Of a DNA stretch of 64,000 nt, positions 36,801 through 50,246 are shown piece by piece. The number at the start of each line of letters is the position of its first letter. The stretch's first letter is position 1. The notes under the pieces are model-generated. The model saw only the letters and a list, made by a program, of their open reading frames with translations. It was not told where the DNA came from and made no database searches. The stretch is from Drosophila persimilis. Its lineage: Eukaryota; Arthropoda; Insecta; Diptera; Drosophilidae. The stretch is taken from positions 17,360,001-17,424,000 of the forward strand of contig NW_020825289.1 in assembly GCF_003286085.1 (NCBI RefSeq). Direction: 5' to 3'. The translations under genes and the position numbers were made by a program.

Positions 36801-39800
36801 AGCGGCTGGCTGCTCTAAAGTTTCTGTAGCTGCGCTGCGCTCTCTTATCAGCGGAGAGTGCATTGACATTGTTGCTGTCGCAGAGAGCTTTTGGAAGTGC
36901 AAGAAGCCAGGGCAATGCTGCTTGAGCTTGCTCCGCATTAGCTAATGCAAAACTGGGCAAAAAGAGAGGGAAACCAAAGAGATGAGACAAGACAAGACAA
37001 GAGATGAAGGATGTGTCAGTATGTGCTCTGTGTCTCATTCCATTTAATCAGGTTCTTGCCCGCCTGTTGTACTCCTTCGTGCCATCTTCATTTGGTAAGG
37101 TCTTCCTTCTTTTCTGCTATCTATCTGCCTTTGCACATCTTTTTTTCTGGCTCTCCATCATGCCGTCTCCCTTCAACCAGCCTTGACCAGCGCTCTTTCT
37201 GTCTTTCTCTCCTTTTCAAGTGGGCTGGGCCTTAGCTGCTGCTTATTAAGTCATAGCCAAAGCTGAAGGCAAAGTTCAGAGGCACTTGGCGCCCACATAA
37301 TGCAGCGCGTTTATGTTTGTCTCAAGGGTATGGATGCAGGCGGCCACCACCCCGCAGCTTTTGTTCTGTGCATTGTCATAATTTACTATTTTAGTAGCTT
37401 GCGCACACACACATGCGGAAGGAGTGGGGAGAGAGGGAAAGAGAGACAGCCACTCGAGCCCCATTGTTGACTTTTGTTTTAACGCCTTGCATACACACAC
37501 GCGCACACATGCTCAACCACACGTCCCCACCACTACACGCTTCACTTGACGCACATTGTTGTTTAAACTTGCGCTTGGGAAAAATCATACAATTTATAAG
37601 TGTTGAACAACGACAACAATAACAACAGTGATGCTAGCCTATCTGCAAAGCGGCAAGAACAACAACAAAAATGGCATTAACAACAATGAGGCAATGGCGC
37701 CTGCTTTATATTAACAAGCCAAAAAGAAAATCGTGGAAAATAGAGTGAGACAGAGAGAGAAAAAGAATGGGAGAGAGATGGTGAGGAGATAGCGGGGGAG
37801 AGTCAAAAGAAGAAAATAAAACTGTTGACAATGCCGCAAAACAAGCGAAAAAAACATTGCATAAACTTGGGCGTCCACCCGCACGCAATGGGTGGAAGAG
37901 AGATGCAGAGAGACTGGGAGGAAGGAGAAAAATGTGTTTTGGAGTGTGGATTGTGGCTGTGGAATGAGGAGGATTTATGCTGTGGGATATAATGCGACGA
38001 CAGCTCGCGGAGTAGCGCTTTAAAGAAGGCCGTGCCGCCCAAAAGGAGAACAGAACTCTTTCCAAGGAGGCCGCCCAAGGAGGGGTAAAGATCGGGGAGG
38101 GCGCAATAACATATGTTTTGGAGGCATCGTGGATTATGTAACAACTCGCTGCATTTGAACAATGTTTCTTTCAGCCACCGCACCGCACCGACACACCCCA
38201 CTCCCCCATTGTTGTCGCTTCTGCTGTTAAAGAAAAGAGACATCTAAAAGAGGGAGGGGGTAAGAGGGTGGGGTGTGGTGGTGTGGTGGTGTGCTGCTGC
38301 ATGTGGCAAAGCCAAAATATTTGAACAATTTGCGCTGCTGCAGATTTCTTTGGTAGCCACAAAAGCGAAGCCAACAGCCTTTCCTTGCCTCTCCCTTTGT
38401 CGCATCCTTTGCCATTGCATTCCCTCTCTCTCCATTTCTAACTCCCCCTTTCTCACTCTGTGTGGCATGGAGACTGCACTCGTTTAGCATCGTTAAGCTT
38501 TCCACTTTCCGCTTTTGTGTGCCGGGCCACATTTTTCGTGCTAATATCGTTAAAATGTTATTACAACGTAGTTTTTGCTTTAAACTCGCCCTCTCTCCAT
38601 CTCCATCTCCATCTTTTTCTCTTTCTCTCTCTCTCGCTCTGGTTCGTTCTCTTCCTCTGGGTTGGAAAATTATCGTTAGTTTTGTTGCATGCCCCGTACA
38701 CAGGCCCTCCGTCCTCCGCAAAAGATATTCTTTCATGTTTCTGGACTGGCTGGGGTTGGGGCTGGATTTTCGCTACATCGTGTAAAATTAATTGAATGTA
38801 GCTGCAGACAAGGACCAGCACCAGGACCACGACCAGATGGCCTCTAACGGATGTCGGAGCCGTGTAAGCCAGGCTCTGGCCTGGCCCATATAATTTAGAT
38901 GCTGCAAGACCGAGAGCTGCTTAAGTGTAGCAGTAGCCGGCAGAGCTTTTGGGTGAGTCCACAAACTGTTTTCTTATAGCCTGGTCCCTGGATTGGGCGT
39001 CATGTGGCGTCAATTAGTGCCTGACGATAATGATACCGATTCAACAAAGGAGTGCACGAGAGAAATCAATTTGCTCTGAGCTATTGTAATAAGAGTATTC
39101 CAGAAAGTAATTTGGAAGATTTGTTTGAGAGCTCTGGACGATGAAGCGCCAGTAAAAACAGCCCTATATAGCCCTATACCCGCTCCATGGCCCAACTCCT
39201 TGAATGCATACATACAGGCATACGCTTATCAGGCACAAGTCCAACTCCACCTGGGCCTATCTTATCGCCAGCCAGCCCCTCTCTGGCATTTTTATGCGAT
39301 TAAGAACTGTGCCGAGAGACGGCCCCCATTCGTGGTGACAAATATTGATTTATGCTTTGGGCTTTCAGCGTCTCTCCACTGTTCCACTGCATCGTGCCAC
39401 GGGATGCCAACGGGATGGGGGCATATCAAATATTTGCTTAAATAAAGCAAAGGCAAGCTTATTTTTCTCCCAGCAAATGAACTAAGCTTCCCTCATTTGG
39501 AAGAGATGGTGTGCCGGTGCTGGGAGAGGGGGTTTGTTTTTCCCTCGTATTGCATAACAAACATGAATATTCTGTGTGAATTTCCTGCTTTTCAACAGCC
39601 TTGGACGAGGACAAGGACCAGAACGAGAACCAGGACGAGGATAAATGATTTTTCCATCTACTTGTGCTGCTTCCTCTGCTTCGCAGGCGAAATGTAATGA
39701 TGGATTCCCTGGCAGACAGAGCCGGGCCTAATCGTGGGCGGTCGTGAGCGTTGGCGTGGGCGTGTGCCTCAGTTGCGTGTCTACAGAAATTATAATCCAG

Positions 39801-42800
39801 AGAGAGAGGGAGAGCGGGTGCCAAGAGGAGCCAGTCCAGGCTCCTTATTCACGAGACGAGTATAGTATGTATTTCTTCTTATCTGCGATGAAAAGTGAAC
39901 TATTATTCAGTGGGCCCTGACCGAGACGCGCTCAACTGCGACGACAGCGGCGTGTGGCAAGCACCCTTACTCCTACTCCTACCCCTATCTCTATGCCCCG
40001 GCGGCTCTGCGTAGGTGCTGCGAAGCGTGGCCCAGAGGGACGGCTGGCAGGCGTTAGGACACGCGTCCTCTTTCTGGGCCAAGAAAGTTTTCCGGTGGTG
40101 GGCTTCCCAGGCTTCCTGTGGCAAGGAAATTACAGTGCTAGCAACAGCTGCGGATGTTCGCGGGGACAGCGCAATGGGATGTCCAAGGACTATTCAGAGC
40201 TACATAGGAATGCGAGTGGTCCCACTGGAAGGAAGGGTATAAAACTCACTCGATTATAACTCACTATTCGACTGGCAATTGCATGGCCTATAGGCCTATA
40301 GGCCTATAGATTTATTTGACCATAAGTTCCGCTCGGACAGGGCATACAGTGTTCGATTCCCTTTGGCAGTCTCTTGCATTCGATTTCCCTTGGCTTCTTT
40401 TGGCTTATCTACTCCCGGATGTAAGACCGCTTTAAATGCCTTTAGACTCTTTCGAACCCGAGATGGAGATGCACCTTTTTCCCATTCAGACTCTTATCGA
40501 GCTTATCCCAGCCACCCACCCACCGCACACAGCTGGATTCTATTGTGTGGGATTATCTTTTTTGGGGGCCTGCAGCTTGTTCCTATCGAATTCGATTCCA
40601 ATTTTGTGTATTTTTGCCATTTTTTGAGATTTAAAAGCCCACAGTCCTTTGCCATCAATCAAAAGTGCGTGAAATCAAGAACTTATGCCTCATTGCCAGC
40701 CAGGACACGCTCGTGCGCATTGAGTAGATAAATCGCATAAAAATACTCAATAAATGCTCCGAGTACTCGGGTGTTAATGTATGCACAGTCCTCCAATGGG
40801 AGGTGTGTGGAAAAGGGTGGGGAAGGGGCACAGCCACCGCAAGGTGAGAAAATAAAAAGGAGCTGACAAACACAGTCATATACCGGATATAAAGATGACC
40901 ACTCTACGCAACTCTTTGGGGAGTTGGACAAGCGACGACCACACATCAGATGCACGTGCGGTTCTAGGCAGGCCCAATGCGGCAAGGTGGCAGTTTGAAA
41001 TGTAAAGAAGGGGGCGGGGGCAGGTGGCATATAAATTGCATGAACTTGAGGTTGATTTGAATGTGGCCCCAGTCCCAGCGGCAGGATATGTTTATGATGC
41101 TCTCATATAGGAAGGCAGATATACTTACTTCTGGACTATTGCGGTTTCTGTTTCAAATGCTAAAGCGTGTCGCAGGCAGCACAATTGTTGTGGTGCAAGT
41201 GGCCATCTCCACACTCCCCACCATTAATAGGGGCAGAATTATGCGAAAGATGTTCGAGCACTCAAAGAAAAACAGCATCTGTATATCTGTTTGTTCCAAA
41301 CTCTCGAAATTCCTCGACCAATCCCGATAGCAATACTGCTATCATCCAGGTGTGTGTGTGTGTCAGTGTGTCCACGTACATAGGGAGTGGGCACTGTTGA
41401 AAGTAACGGTCGCAATAGTTTCCACCACTTTTCAACCCTCTGAGGGCTCTAGGGCTCTGAGGGTCTGAGGCGAAATCAACGCACGGCAGATGTGCCACAG
41501 CGATCGAGGCAGGACACGCTCTGGGGCGCTGCGGCACAGGACATGCGCCGCGGCATATGCGGGCCTATATCGCGCTCTCTCCCTGCCCAGATCCACCCTG
41601 AATACAGAAAATTCTTGTTTAATTATGGGCCACAAAAAAAAAAACAAAAAATACAAACAGGGCCATGTCCCGAATCGGGTTGGACTGGGCTGGGTTCCTC
41701 TCTCCACTCCCGTGGTACAGTTATGAGTATTGTGGAAGTTGCAGGCATTGTTGTCCTTGTTTACATATTATTGCATATGCTGCGGATATCCTTGATGAAA
41801 CATTAAAGCGTTTGCATAAAGCGTGTCCTTTTTTTTATGAGCCTGACTTCAGTTTGCGGAAATTCTGGTATTATTGAATAAGGCTTACATTCTGGTCAGC
41901 GATTTCAATTTGAATTTAATTTCTCTATAAAACAGCCAGCCAAACGATTTATTTTCACAAATTCCATTGATGCATTCTTCTGCTTCGTCAAATTTTAATT
42001 TTTATCCAAAAAGATGTATTCAAAATCCAACACAAAAAAGTATGGATGTAACAAGCGTACTGATGCAGCATCAGACCCATTTATGCAGTCGATTTTCATT
42101 TAAAGTCGAATTTGTAAATGTGTCCCTTAGAATTGACGAATCATGGAGCGAATGCCAAAACTTCGGTTCATACAAAACACTCGAATGGGTATTCATATTC
42201 ATTCCGTTCTGCATATGGATTAAAGACGGTGATAATAAGACTGAAGGAACAAAAGATGGGATGAGAGAGAGAGAGAGAGAGAGAGGGACATTGACCTCCT
42301 TTGCCTTCATCCTGCAACCGGAAATTGTTAAGCAATTGTGTGCCGAGCCTTGAGCTCCTCTCCTTTCATTTACTCACTCTGCAGCTCATTCATACTCGTA
42401 CAGCTAGTCGTTGGTCATGCAAATCCCTGGCACACCAATTTACACCTAGGGTGCAGTTTGCAAAGCCCCTGGATAATCCGCATTAGATGCAAAATGCAGA
42501 CGGACGGCCACAACCGAACCGATTTCAGACCGGAGCGGACTGGACCATGTGGCGGGGCTCTACTTTACGGCTTAGCCGCCTGTCACCTCCACCCCCGCAG
42601 GACGGACAGAACCGACAGGACAGTATGGATAGGTGCGGACGGGGTACAGACAGAGACAGTGGTTCTAACTGATGCTATTACTGCTGCTCCCATTCGAACG
42701 GGGATGGCAAAAGGGAAGAGGTTAAAGCAAATTGAATCGTGTTTTGTCGAGCATTTCATTTCGGCATTTGTCAAATGTCGAAAATGTTCCAACTGGAGCC

Positions 42801-43210
42801 GAAACGAAAGTCCGACCCGACCCAAAACAGCATCCAATAAAATATGTATGTTTTGCCCATCGCCCATTGCCCAATGCCCTCAGCATATTGAAATTTTAAT
42901 TTTTCAATTCATTTTATGTAGAATATCTGTTCGACTTGCAGGAGGAGCCACAGGAGTGCCACAAATAACAAATTGCTTGTCATTGCGATGGCTCGGATAC
43001 CGGGTGCACGGGGCAGAAGGGCTACAGTGTCCTCCAAGGGAATTGGCCGCTGCATTTGCAATTTGAATCTCTATTAAAATTCATTGAGTTCGAGTACTCG
43101 ACATTAGTTAGCCATCAGCTAAGCTTCGGTATTCGCACAGTGGTTCCAAGCTGATTTACGAAGGCTTTCTTCCGCACAGAAAACACAGTGTCAACCGTCT
43201 AGGATCAAAC
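33896..43210. other. Large non-coding interval
   Basis: More than 9 kb with no supported gene. It holds CT/GA tracts (37.4-38.6 kb, 42.26-42.29 kb), a palindromic 8-bp repeat at 40285-40308, and GAC/GAG-type degenerate repeats near 39600-39640. Two overlapping frames of about 200 codons on opposite strands (34312-34914 plus, 34905-35519 minus) have no codon bias or splice support. A donor-like CAACAAGTAAAG near 36750 follows a purine-rich stretch that could be another 5' exon. It may be regulatory DNA or the intron of a plus-strand gene. Confidence 0.45.
40285..40308. repeat. Three copies of palindrome-forming GGCCTATA
   Basis: Three perfect 8-bp units; neighbouring units form the palindrome TATAGGCCTATA, so the tract can fold on itself. 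Confidence 0.85.
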
Positions 43211-43216
43211 TTTATT
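43211..43216 (-). terminator. Poly(A) signal overlapping the stop of the first ligase
   Basis: AATAAA includes the TAA stop, which forces a very short 3'UTR unless another signal further on is used. Confidence 0.5.
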
Positions 43217-45072
43217 CAGCCTCGATTCCCAACTGCTGTATCAGACCCAGGACCTTGCGTCGCTGCAACTTATCGTTGGATGTCTTGGGCAGACTCCCGA
43301 CAAAGAAGACGCCGCCCCTGATGTGATAGGCGCCGCTCAAGTGCCGCTCCACAATGCTCCTTATCTGATCCGCCTTCAGACACTGACCCTCCAGGCTGGC
43401 TGTTCGCACCACAGCACAGGCCGTGAGGTTGGTGGCCACCAAATCGGGCGCCCCGAACACACAGGCCTCGCTGACGCCGGGCAGGCGCAGGATGAACTCC
43501 TCGATCTGCTCCGGATAGATCTGGAAGTTGTTGTACTTGAAGACATCCGTGTCGCGGGTCTGGATGTACAGGTAACCCTCGCTGTCGAGGTAGCCAATGT
43601 CCCCCGTGCGGAACCACTGGCCATCGGGGCTGAGTGTCCCCGCGGTTGCCTCCGGATTGCGGTAGTAGCCCTCCCAGTGATAGCGCAGGCGGGCGTATAT
43701 GATCCCCACCTCGTTGATGCCCAGTGGCATCTTTAGTTTGTCCAGGACGCGCAGCTCCACATTCCGCATGACCTTGCCCTCGCAGCCGAGCGGACCGCCG
43801 ACGTTCTTGCTCAGTCCTCCCATCTCTGAGAGGCCGTAGCCAATGATGAACCTCTGGTTGCCGATCAGCTCATACATGCGCCGGGAGACCGCCTTGCAAA
43901 CCTTCGATCCGGCACCGATCAGCACTCGAATGGACTCCAGCTGGGCTTTCAGCTTCTCAAAGTCGCTGTCGTGCTTGGAGAGCAGTGCGATCTGGTGGGA
44001 GGCCAGGAAGAGGAAGGTCACCCGATGTGTGGCCACCAGCTGGAGCAAGTAGTCCACACTGTAGGGTCGATTGGTGATGATGCGCCGGCATCCATTCAGC
44101 AGCGAGGCCAGCAGGATTATCGTCCCGGATATCCAGTACAAAGGACTAAAGGACAGCAGAATGCTGTCCCTAGTGTAGGTATTGGGACTGAAAGGGCACC
44201 AAGGCGTTAGATTTGGGAATTATATGGGGTGAACCCGTCTGCTTACATCTTGCAGTTGCAGAGCAAACTCCGATGTGAGCGCGTCACTCCCTTGGGCATG
44301 CCCGTCGTGCCGGAGGAGCACACAATGAAGGCCGTGTGATCACCATGTAGCTTGGGACAGGGCACATATCTAGGGAATTCAGTTAAGAGAGTAGTGTGAA
44401 TATTGGATTGTACAACTCACGCTGCTGCTGTGATGGATTCATCCTCGTTGAGCAGTTCGCTGACGTCTCGCACTCCCTCGAGCCGTCCATTCAACAGGTA
44501 GATGGTGGCAGGAGTGACCAATCTCTGATTGACCGCCTGGATTGTGGGATAGTTCTCCACATCGCAGAATATCAACTTGGGTTCCGTTATGTCATACATG
44601 TACTTGACCGTCTCTGAAGATAGAAATACAAGAAAGGGAACACCAATTTCATCATATTTCTTTCAAGTTACGATAATTTTTCACTTGTGAATTTGATTTC
44701 AGATCAGTTTCCACTCCCAAACGTACCTTCTGCGAACTCCGGATGCAGTGGATTTATCGGTATTCCTCGGAGCAGGGCCGCTATGACCACGCTGGTCAGA
44801 TAGGTCGTGTTGTTCGCCGATATACCGATGACATCGCCCCGATACAGGCCCAGCCGCTTGAAGGCCTGGGCTATCCGTGCACTCTGCTGAGCCAGCTGTG
44901 CGCCGGTAAGCTCCTCGCCGGTGGGGTCGCAGTGCTGCATCACCTGGTCGGCGTTGATCTGGAGCACGCGCATGATGACCTCGCCCAGGGTCATCTCAGG
45001 GCCGTAGAAGTCCTTGCCACGCGGCCCGAACCAAGTGCGCGAGGCGGCGTCGTAGTGCACCTCACAGCTCAT
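43212..45072 (-). CDS. Luciferase-like AMP-forming acyl-CoA ligase, copy A
   Basis: Four exons: 45072-44727, 44613-44421, 44369-44247 and 44187-43212, with junction phases 1, 2, 2 and a total of 545 residues. The ANL-superfamily motifs are intact: P-loop SSGTTGMPKGVTRSH (198-212), YGLSE (338-342), TGD (415-417), the hinge-region RDTDVFK (432-438) and the C-terminal adenylation Lys527 (LPKTSNDK). These positions match firefly luciferase almost residue for residue. It activates a carboxylic acid, probably a fatty acid, through an acyl-AMP to the CoA thioester. The C-terminus (GIEAE) lacks a peroxisomal SKL signal, so it is probably cytosolic. It is the downstream member of a tandem pair. D. melanogaster CG9993 is a possible orthologue, but I cannot confirm that from here. 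Confidence 0.92.
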
Positions 45073-45109
45073 CTTGCTAACTCGACGGCTAACGATCGTC
45101 GATCAACTA

Positions 45110-45141
45110 AGTGCTTTACTGCGCCTCATTTCGGTTTTATA
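45110..45141 (-). promoter_or_regulatory. TATA promoter of ligase copy A
   Basis: CATATAAAAC on the minus strand (TATAAAA at 45135-45141) lies 21-31 bases before CAGT and TTAGTT initiator-like sites at about 45110-45121. The ATG is at 45072. Confidence 0.6.
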
Positions 45142-45435
45142 TGCCCCCTCCATGGAACACTAGGAAACAAAAGCCGATAGCTGCTAATTAGTTGGACACG
45201 CGGCGCCGTCCCCAAATGTCGTCCACAGATGTCGTCGTCGTGGTTGACACCGGTGTCGTCGCAATTAGATGCTGATTTAGCCGATGAAGCTAATTAAATC
45301 CCAGAGGCCAGACGGTCGGTCGGACTGAATGTCATGGAAACTTTTCAATGTCTCAAAACCCTTCTGGAGTGACTCATTTTGTTTACTGTTTCGAGTCCCA
45401 TCAAAACCAGACTTTTCCTTAGCAGAACTTCAACA

Positions 45436-45441
45436 TTTATT
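45436..45441 (-). terminator. Poly(A) signal of ligase copy B
   Basis: AATAAA on the minus strand, 17 bases after the TAG stop at 45458-45460. Confidence 0.65.
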
Positions 45442-45457
45442 TGCAACAAAATATTCT

Positions 45458-47291
45458 CTACAGATGGGTGGTGATCTCATTAAGCTCGGCCAGGATTCTT
45501 CGGCGCTGTATCTTGAGGTTCTGGGTCTTGGGTAAGCCATCCACAAAGAAGACACCTCCACGTATGTGAAAGGCTTCGCTAAGATGCTGCTCCACAATAC
45601 CAGTGATGTCCTGGGCAGTCAGTGCTCGACCCAGGTCGTTGTCATCTCGGACCACTGCGCAGGCAATGAGATTGGTGGAAATCTCGTCGGGTACGCCGAA
45701 GATTGCCACTTCATGGACCCCCGGCAAGTGGTGGATGACATCCTCGATCTGCTTGGGATAGATGGGGAAGTGGTTGTACTTGAAGACGTCCGTGTCGCGG
45801 GTCTGAAAGTGCAGGCATCCATCGTCATCGAAGTAGCCGTGATCTCCAGTCAGCAGCCACTGTCCGTCGGGGGTGACGGCCGCCTGCGTGTCCTGCGGAT
45901 TGTGATAGTAGCCGCCCCAGCGCTGGCTGAGTCGCACATGGATCTGCCCCGTCTGGTTGGGCCCCAGGGCCTGACCCTGGCCATCCAAAATGCGCACCTG
46001 GACGTTTCTTAGCAGCTTGCCCTCGTTGCCAAGCGGACCGCCCACGTTCTTGGAGATGCCTCCGGTCTCCGAGAGGCCGTAGAGTACGGCGAATCTGTCG
46101 GCACCCAACAGCTCGTACAGTTGTCGCCAGATCCCCAGGGGCACCTTCGATCCGCTGCAGACAAACGACCGTACCGACTGCAACCGCTCCGCCAGCTCCT
46201 CCCTCTGGGGGCTGGGGCTCTTGGCCAGCAGGGCCATCTGGTGGGGCACGGTCAGGACGAAGCTCACCTGATGGCGCTGCACCAGATCGGCGAAGTACTC
46301 CACGCTGAAGGGGCGATTGGTGATCACCCGCTTGCAGCCATTGACCAGCGAGGCGATCAGGGTGAAAATGCAGCTGATCCAGTAGAGCGGGCTGATGCAG
46401 AAGAGCACCGTTTCCGAGGTGAACAGCTGGGGACTGGAGGAACTGGAACATTAGCAGCTGGCTTTTTGAGGATATTTGAGGTTCTGCCACTCACATTTTG
46501 GCGCCGTTCAGGAGGCTGCGGTGCGATCGGGTGACGCCCTTGGGTAAACCGGTTACTCCCGATGAGGTGATGATGAAGGCCGTGTCGTTGCCGCTCAGGT
46601 TCGGGCAGGCAAAGCTTTAAGGACACGGAAAAAGGTTTGAAAGTGTTTTTTTGGGTTGATGAATGGGAGACTACCTACAGGGTTTTCTCATCATAGTCTA
46701 TGGAACCGTCGGCCAGCAGATCCTGAATGTTGCGCACCCCCGGCAGGGTTCCGGTGAGGAGAATGAGCTGCGTCTTGAACTTAAGGCTGGTCTTGACCGC
46801 ACTCAAGGTCTCATAGTTGTCCAGGTCGCAGAAAATGACCTTTGGCTTGGTAATCTCGTACATATAGGCCATGGTCTCTGCAACAGAAGCAGATTAGGGA
46901 TGATTATGGGTCCATGTATTCTTGTTTCGATTCTGTGACTCCTCATACCCGAATCGAACTGCGGATGCAGTGGATTGATGGGCGTTCCATTGAGCAGTGC
47001 GGCTATAACCACTTCGGTGAGGTAAGTGGTGTTGGTGGCCGATATGCCCACGACATCGCCACGCTGGAGCTTGAGCCGCTGGAAGGCATGTGCCAGGCGA
47101 CGGCTCTGCGCGAGCAGCTGTCCACCGGTGAGCTCCTCGCCCGTGGGATCGAACACCTGCATCACCTTGTCCGAGTAGAGCCGCAGTATGATCAGAGCCA
47201 CCTCGCCAAGCGTCATATCCGGACCGTAGTACTCCTTGTCCTTCGCCCCCGACCATATCCTCTCAATGCTGTCGTATCTGGTGGCCGCCAT
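45458..47291 (-). CDS. Luciferase-like AMP-forming acyl-CoA ligase, copy B
   Basis: Four exons: 47291-46949, 46877-46679, 46614-46495 and 46433-45458, with phases 1, 2, 2 and 545 residues. Intron positions, total length and last-exon length (976 nt) are identical to copy A. Motifs: P-loop SSGVTGLPKGVTRSH, in which Val replaces the usual Ser/Thr in the loop, YGLSE (339-343), TGD (416-418), RDTDVFK (433-439) and C-terminal Lys528 (LPKTQNLK). All catalytic residues are present, so it is probably active on an acyl substrate. There is no peroxisomal tripeptide (ends TTHL). The pair clearly arose by tandem duplication; protein divergence is substantial, so the event is not recent. It has its own TATA/Inr promoter, so the copies are separate transcription units. 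Confidence 0.92.
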
Positions 47292-47371
47292 CTCTGTATG
47301 GCTCTTTGTCCGTATTATTCTGCTCGCAAATCACAAATCAGAATCGGAAAACCAAGCTTCAACTCACTAAC

Positions 47372-47406
47372 TGAGTTCTGCCGAGACCCGCCTGGCCTAT
47401 ATATAT
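47372..47406 (-). promoter_or_regulatory. TATA/Inr promoter of ligase copy B
   Basis: CATATATATAGG (47398-47406) lies 30-33 bases before a perfect TCAGTT initiator whose A is at 47372. This predicts an 80-base 5'UTR before the ATG at 47291. Confidence 0.75.
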
Positions 47407-50246
47407 GTAGGCGACCTCTGTGGATGCGGTCTGGCAGTGGCAGAACTTGCTGTGAGATCTGCTAATTGCCTACACACGCTCCCCATACTCATACCCTCAC
47501 CCATAGCCATGGCTACCGCTGTCAAGATGGTTCTAATAAAGTTTGGCGACAGCCGCTGCCACTGCCAGATTGTCAGGTGTGTGAATGGGCATAACACATG
47601 AGCATGAGCCGACACTGACACTATTCTGGATGGGATGACATGGCGAGGTGTACGGCCAATCTCTGCTGCTCCCAAGGGGCTCCCAAGCACAATTTAAGTA
47701 AGTGTCTCCCTTGATTTGATTGGGCGGTTTGCCAGGAATGGGGATATTTTGATACAGTACCAAGATATGAGATACATTCTACATATCATGTGAACAATCT
47801 TAGTTCGTTTAATCAGTGGTTTGGATTGCTGATTCGGTAGCAGGACTTTGAAAATATAAGTTTTGTAGATACGAAGAAGTTTTCCTTATTCTTAAAGAGA
47901 TGAAGTTTCATTAGATGTTTAACGCACTGCGTACCAGTGTGTCAGTTTACCTGGTTCCGGACACGGGTCCGGATCCGGGGCTTCTGCCCACAGCCTGGCA
48001 ATTGCATAATTTCAACGATTAAGCACGGTTTGAGCTGCTGCCTCTCTGTGGCTACCTCCACGTGCCACACGACTTGGTTCGTGGTTCTTGGTTCTTGATG
48101 ATTCGGTTCACTTTTTCTAGGGGGACTCGCGCTCCCATATACACGGTATACATATATATGTATGCACTCGTATACGGATATAGAGACAACCGCAGAGAGA
48201 TAGAGTCGCATCCTTGATGGGCGCACGCTTCATTTGCGTGCTTAGTTAGGAAATCAAGCGTATGGCTCCGGGCGGAGCAGCAGAAAGAGGAAAAGCCGGA
48301 GACCCGGAGAGCAGTGGAAACTTAAAATGCAAGGCGCATCCAGCTGCACCAGCTGCCGCCCGGAGTGGTTCAGGTGGATGTGGATATGTGGGAGGGAGGG
48401 AGGATGGACGGTTGGCTGTTGCCGTTGCTGCTGCTCTTGCTTTGGCGGAAACTTCGATGCGTAGTCGAGTGAAAAGTTGTTCGACGGGTGTCCTTCGAAC
48501 AGCTGCAGAGATAGTCCTAGCTGAGTGAGAGCTGCGGATTTGCCTCTCCAAAGTTGATTCATTGATTTCGCTTAAACTTAATTAAATACGCCGTGGTGGG
48601 GTGGGTGGAAATGTGCAACAACGGAGGAGGGACTTTGGCAAGTAATGGCGGGCAGGACAGTGGCCAGCATCCCAAGTTGATCAGCAGCTAATAAAAGTTT
48701 AGAGCAACATTTTTATTGCCATTTGATGGCCGAAAGTTTAGACCAAAACCAGGGGAATTTAAGAAACTTCAAATGACGCGAACGCAAGCCTACTTTCAGA
48801 CCCTTTCCAGACGTGGCCAATGTAATCAGGCTCAACATTATAATTAACCGCAAAATGCAGGCTCGTCGCCTTCCCCGAGGGAGCCACAGCCACAGCCACC
48901 AGCCACCCCACTCCAACCCAACCCCCCACCACACTGCTATTAAAACTTTTGCGACAAGCAGGCGAAAAAAAAAATTACTTAATTAAAATGATTGACTAAA
49001 CAGAAAAGTTTGTGCGAAATCATTTTTACTTTTTTCTCTTCCTCTCTTTTCCTCGGCCTGCGACTAAAGTAGTCGCTGGGAATACTTTTCCGGAACAATA
49101 GTTCTTTCCGGTTGCGTTGCGTTGCGGTTCGTCCTCGTCCTCCCTCCTATGGCCCTCTATTTGGCCCTCTAGTTCTGGCTCTTTTCCACTTATTTATTGT
49201 TTGTGTTTGGCCGCTGGCTGTGAAATATTTCTCTGTAGAAAAAAAAACAGAGAAACGAAATGTGAGGGGCAGGCGGATGCTCTCCGAGCTTTACGAGTAG
49301 ATGCGACAGCATCTTGTTGTTCATCTAACAAATTAACGAACGCCTCGAGTGCTGTTTCCCTGGCTTCCCCTTCCCCTCCCCTCGCTCCCTCTCTCCCTCT
49401 CTCTCACAATCTTTCTCTATGTCTATCCGACTCTTTCTCCTGCTCTTCGAAAGAGGCAGAAAACTTTGAAGTGTTAATGAATTGAGCGAAGATGAGAGAG
49501 AGAGGAGAGCCTGACGCGGTGGCCACAGCCAGGGCGGTGAGAGACCCAGGGGGGTATATGTCGGGTGGCGGTGTAATGACCGTTGGTCGCTATTTGTGGT
49601 TAATTTTCTGGTAATTGAAATTATGATTTAATTTAATTTGCCACAAAAGTGTTGACAGAAAGATACGAATCTGAAACAGGAAAAACTTTGTAACGGAAAC
49701 AGCGAAAAGCCAAGAGATGGAGAAGTGATAGGCTAGGAAGAGCTACAGGTATGGAGGAGGAAAAGGATAGGGATAAAACCTGAACATACATACATATGTA
49801 TGCATACATTTCCATTCTGGCGTACGACTAAATTTTAAAAAATATGCATAGCAAAACTTTAAGCAACAATTGAACGAACGGTGTTCAATATAAAGTCCAA
49901 ATTGCAGAAAATTCTGCGAATCGGATAGGACTATCTGTGTAACATTGTTGGTGTTCGGAGCAGGACCCAGCCGATTAGCTGCTTGCCAAATAGCACCTAA
50001 TTCTTGGCCCTCGGCCGCTTATTTTGTTTGTTATCTCCTCCTATCTCCTCTTTGCGTCTGCCTACCCACGTCGGCCGAGCGAAGCTGCGCTTAGCGATCG
50101 GAGCGGCAATGTAAAGGGCAGGCAAGCCACACTTGCAATTCACTAAAGAACATATCGTAATTTTATTTCTGCGCCGAGTTTTATTTAATTCGAAATAATT
50201 AGTCGGCCGATTGGGATAAAAAACATTATGTGTGGAATGTTGGTAT
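47407..50246. other. Non-coding interval
   Basis: No gene supported. The GC-richer stretch at 48240-48540 keeps frames open on both strands without clear coding quality. A donor-like CCAGGTAAAC (minus, near 47950) is isolated. Confidence 0.5.

Noticed and set aside
40351-40360. GTTCGATTCC, a B-box-like match for a tRNA
   Set aside because: No A-box at the right distance and no acceptor or anticodon stems can be drawn.
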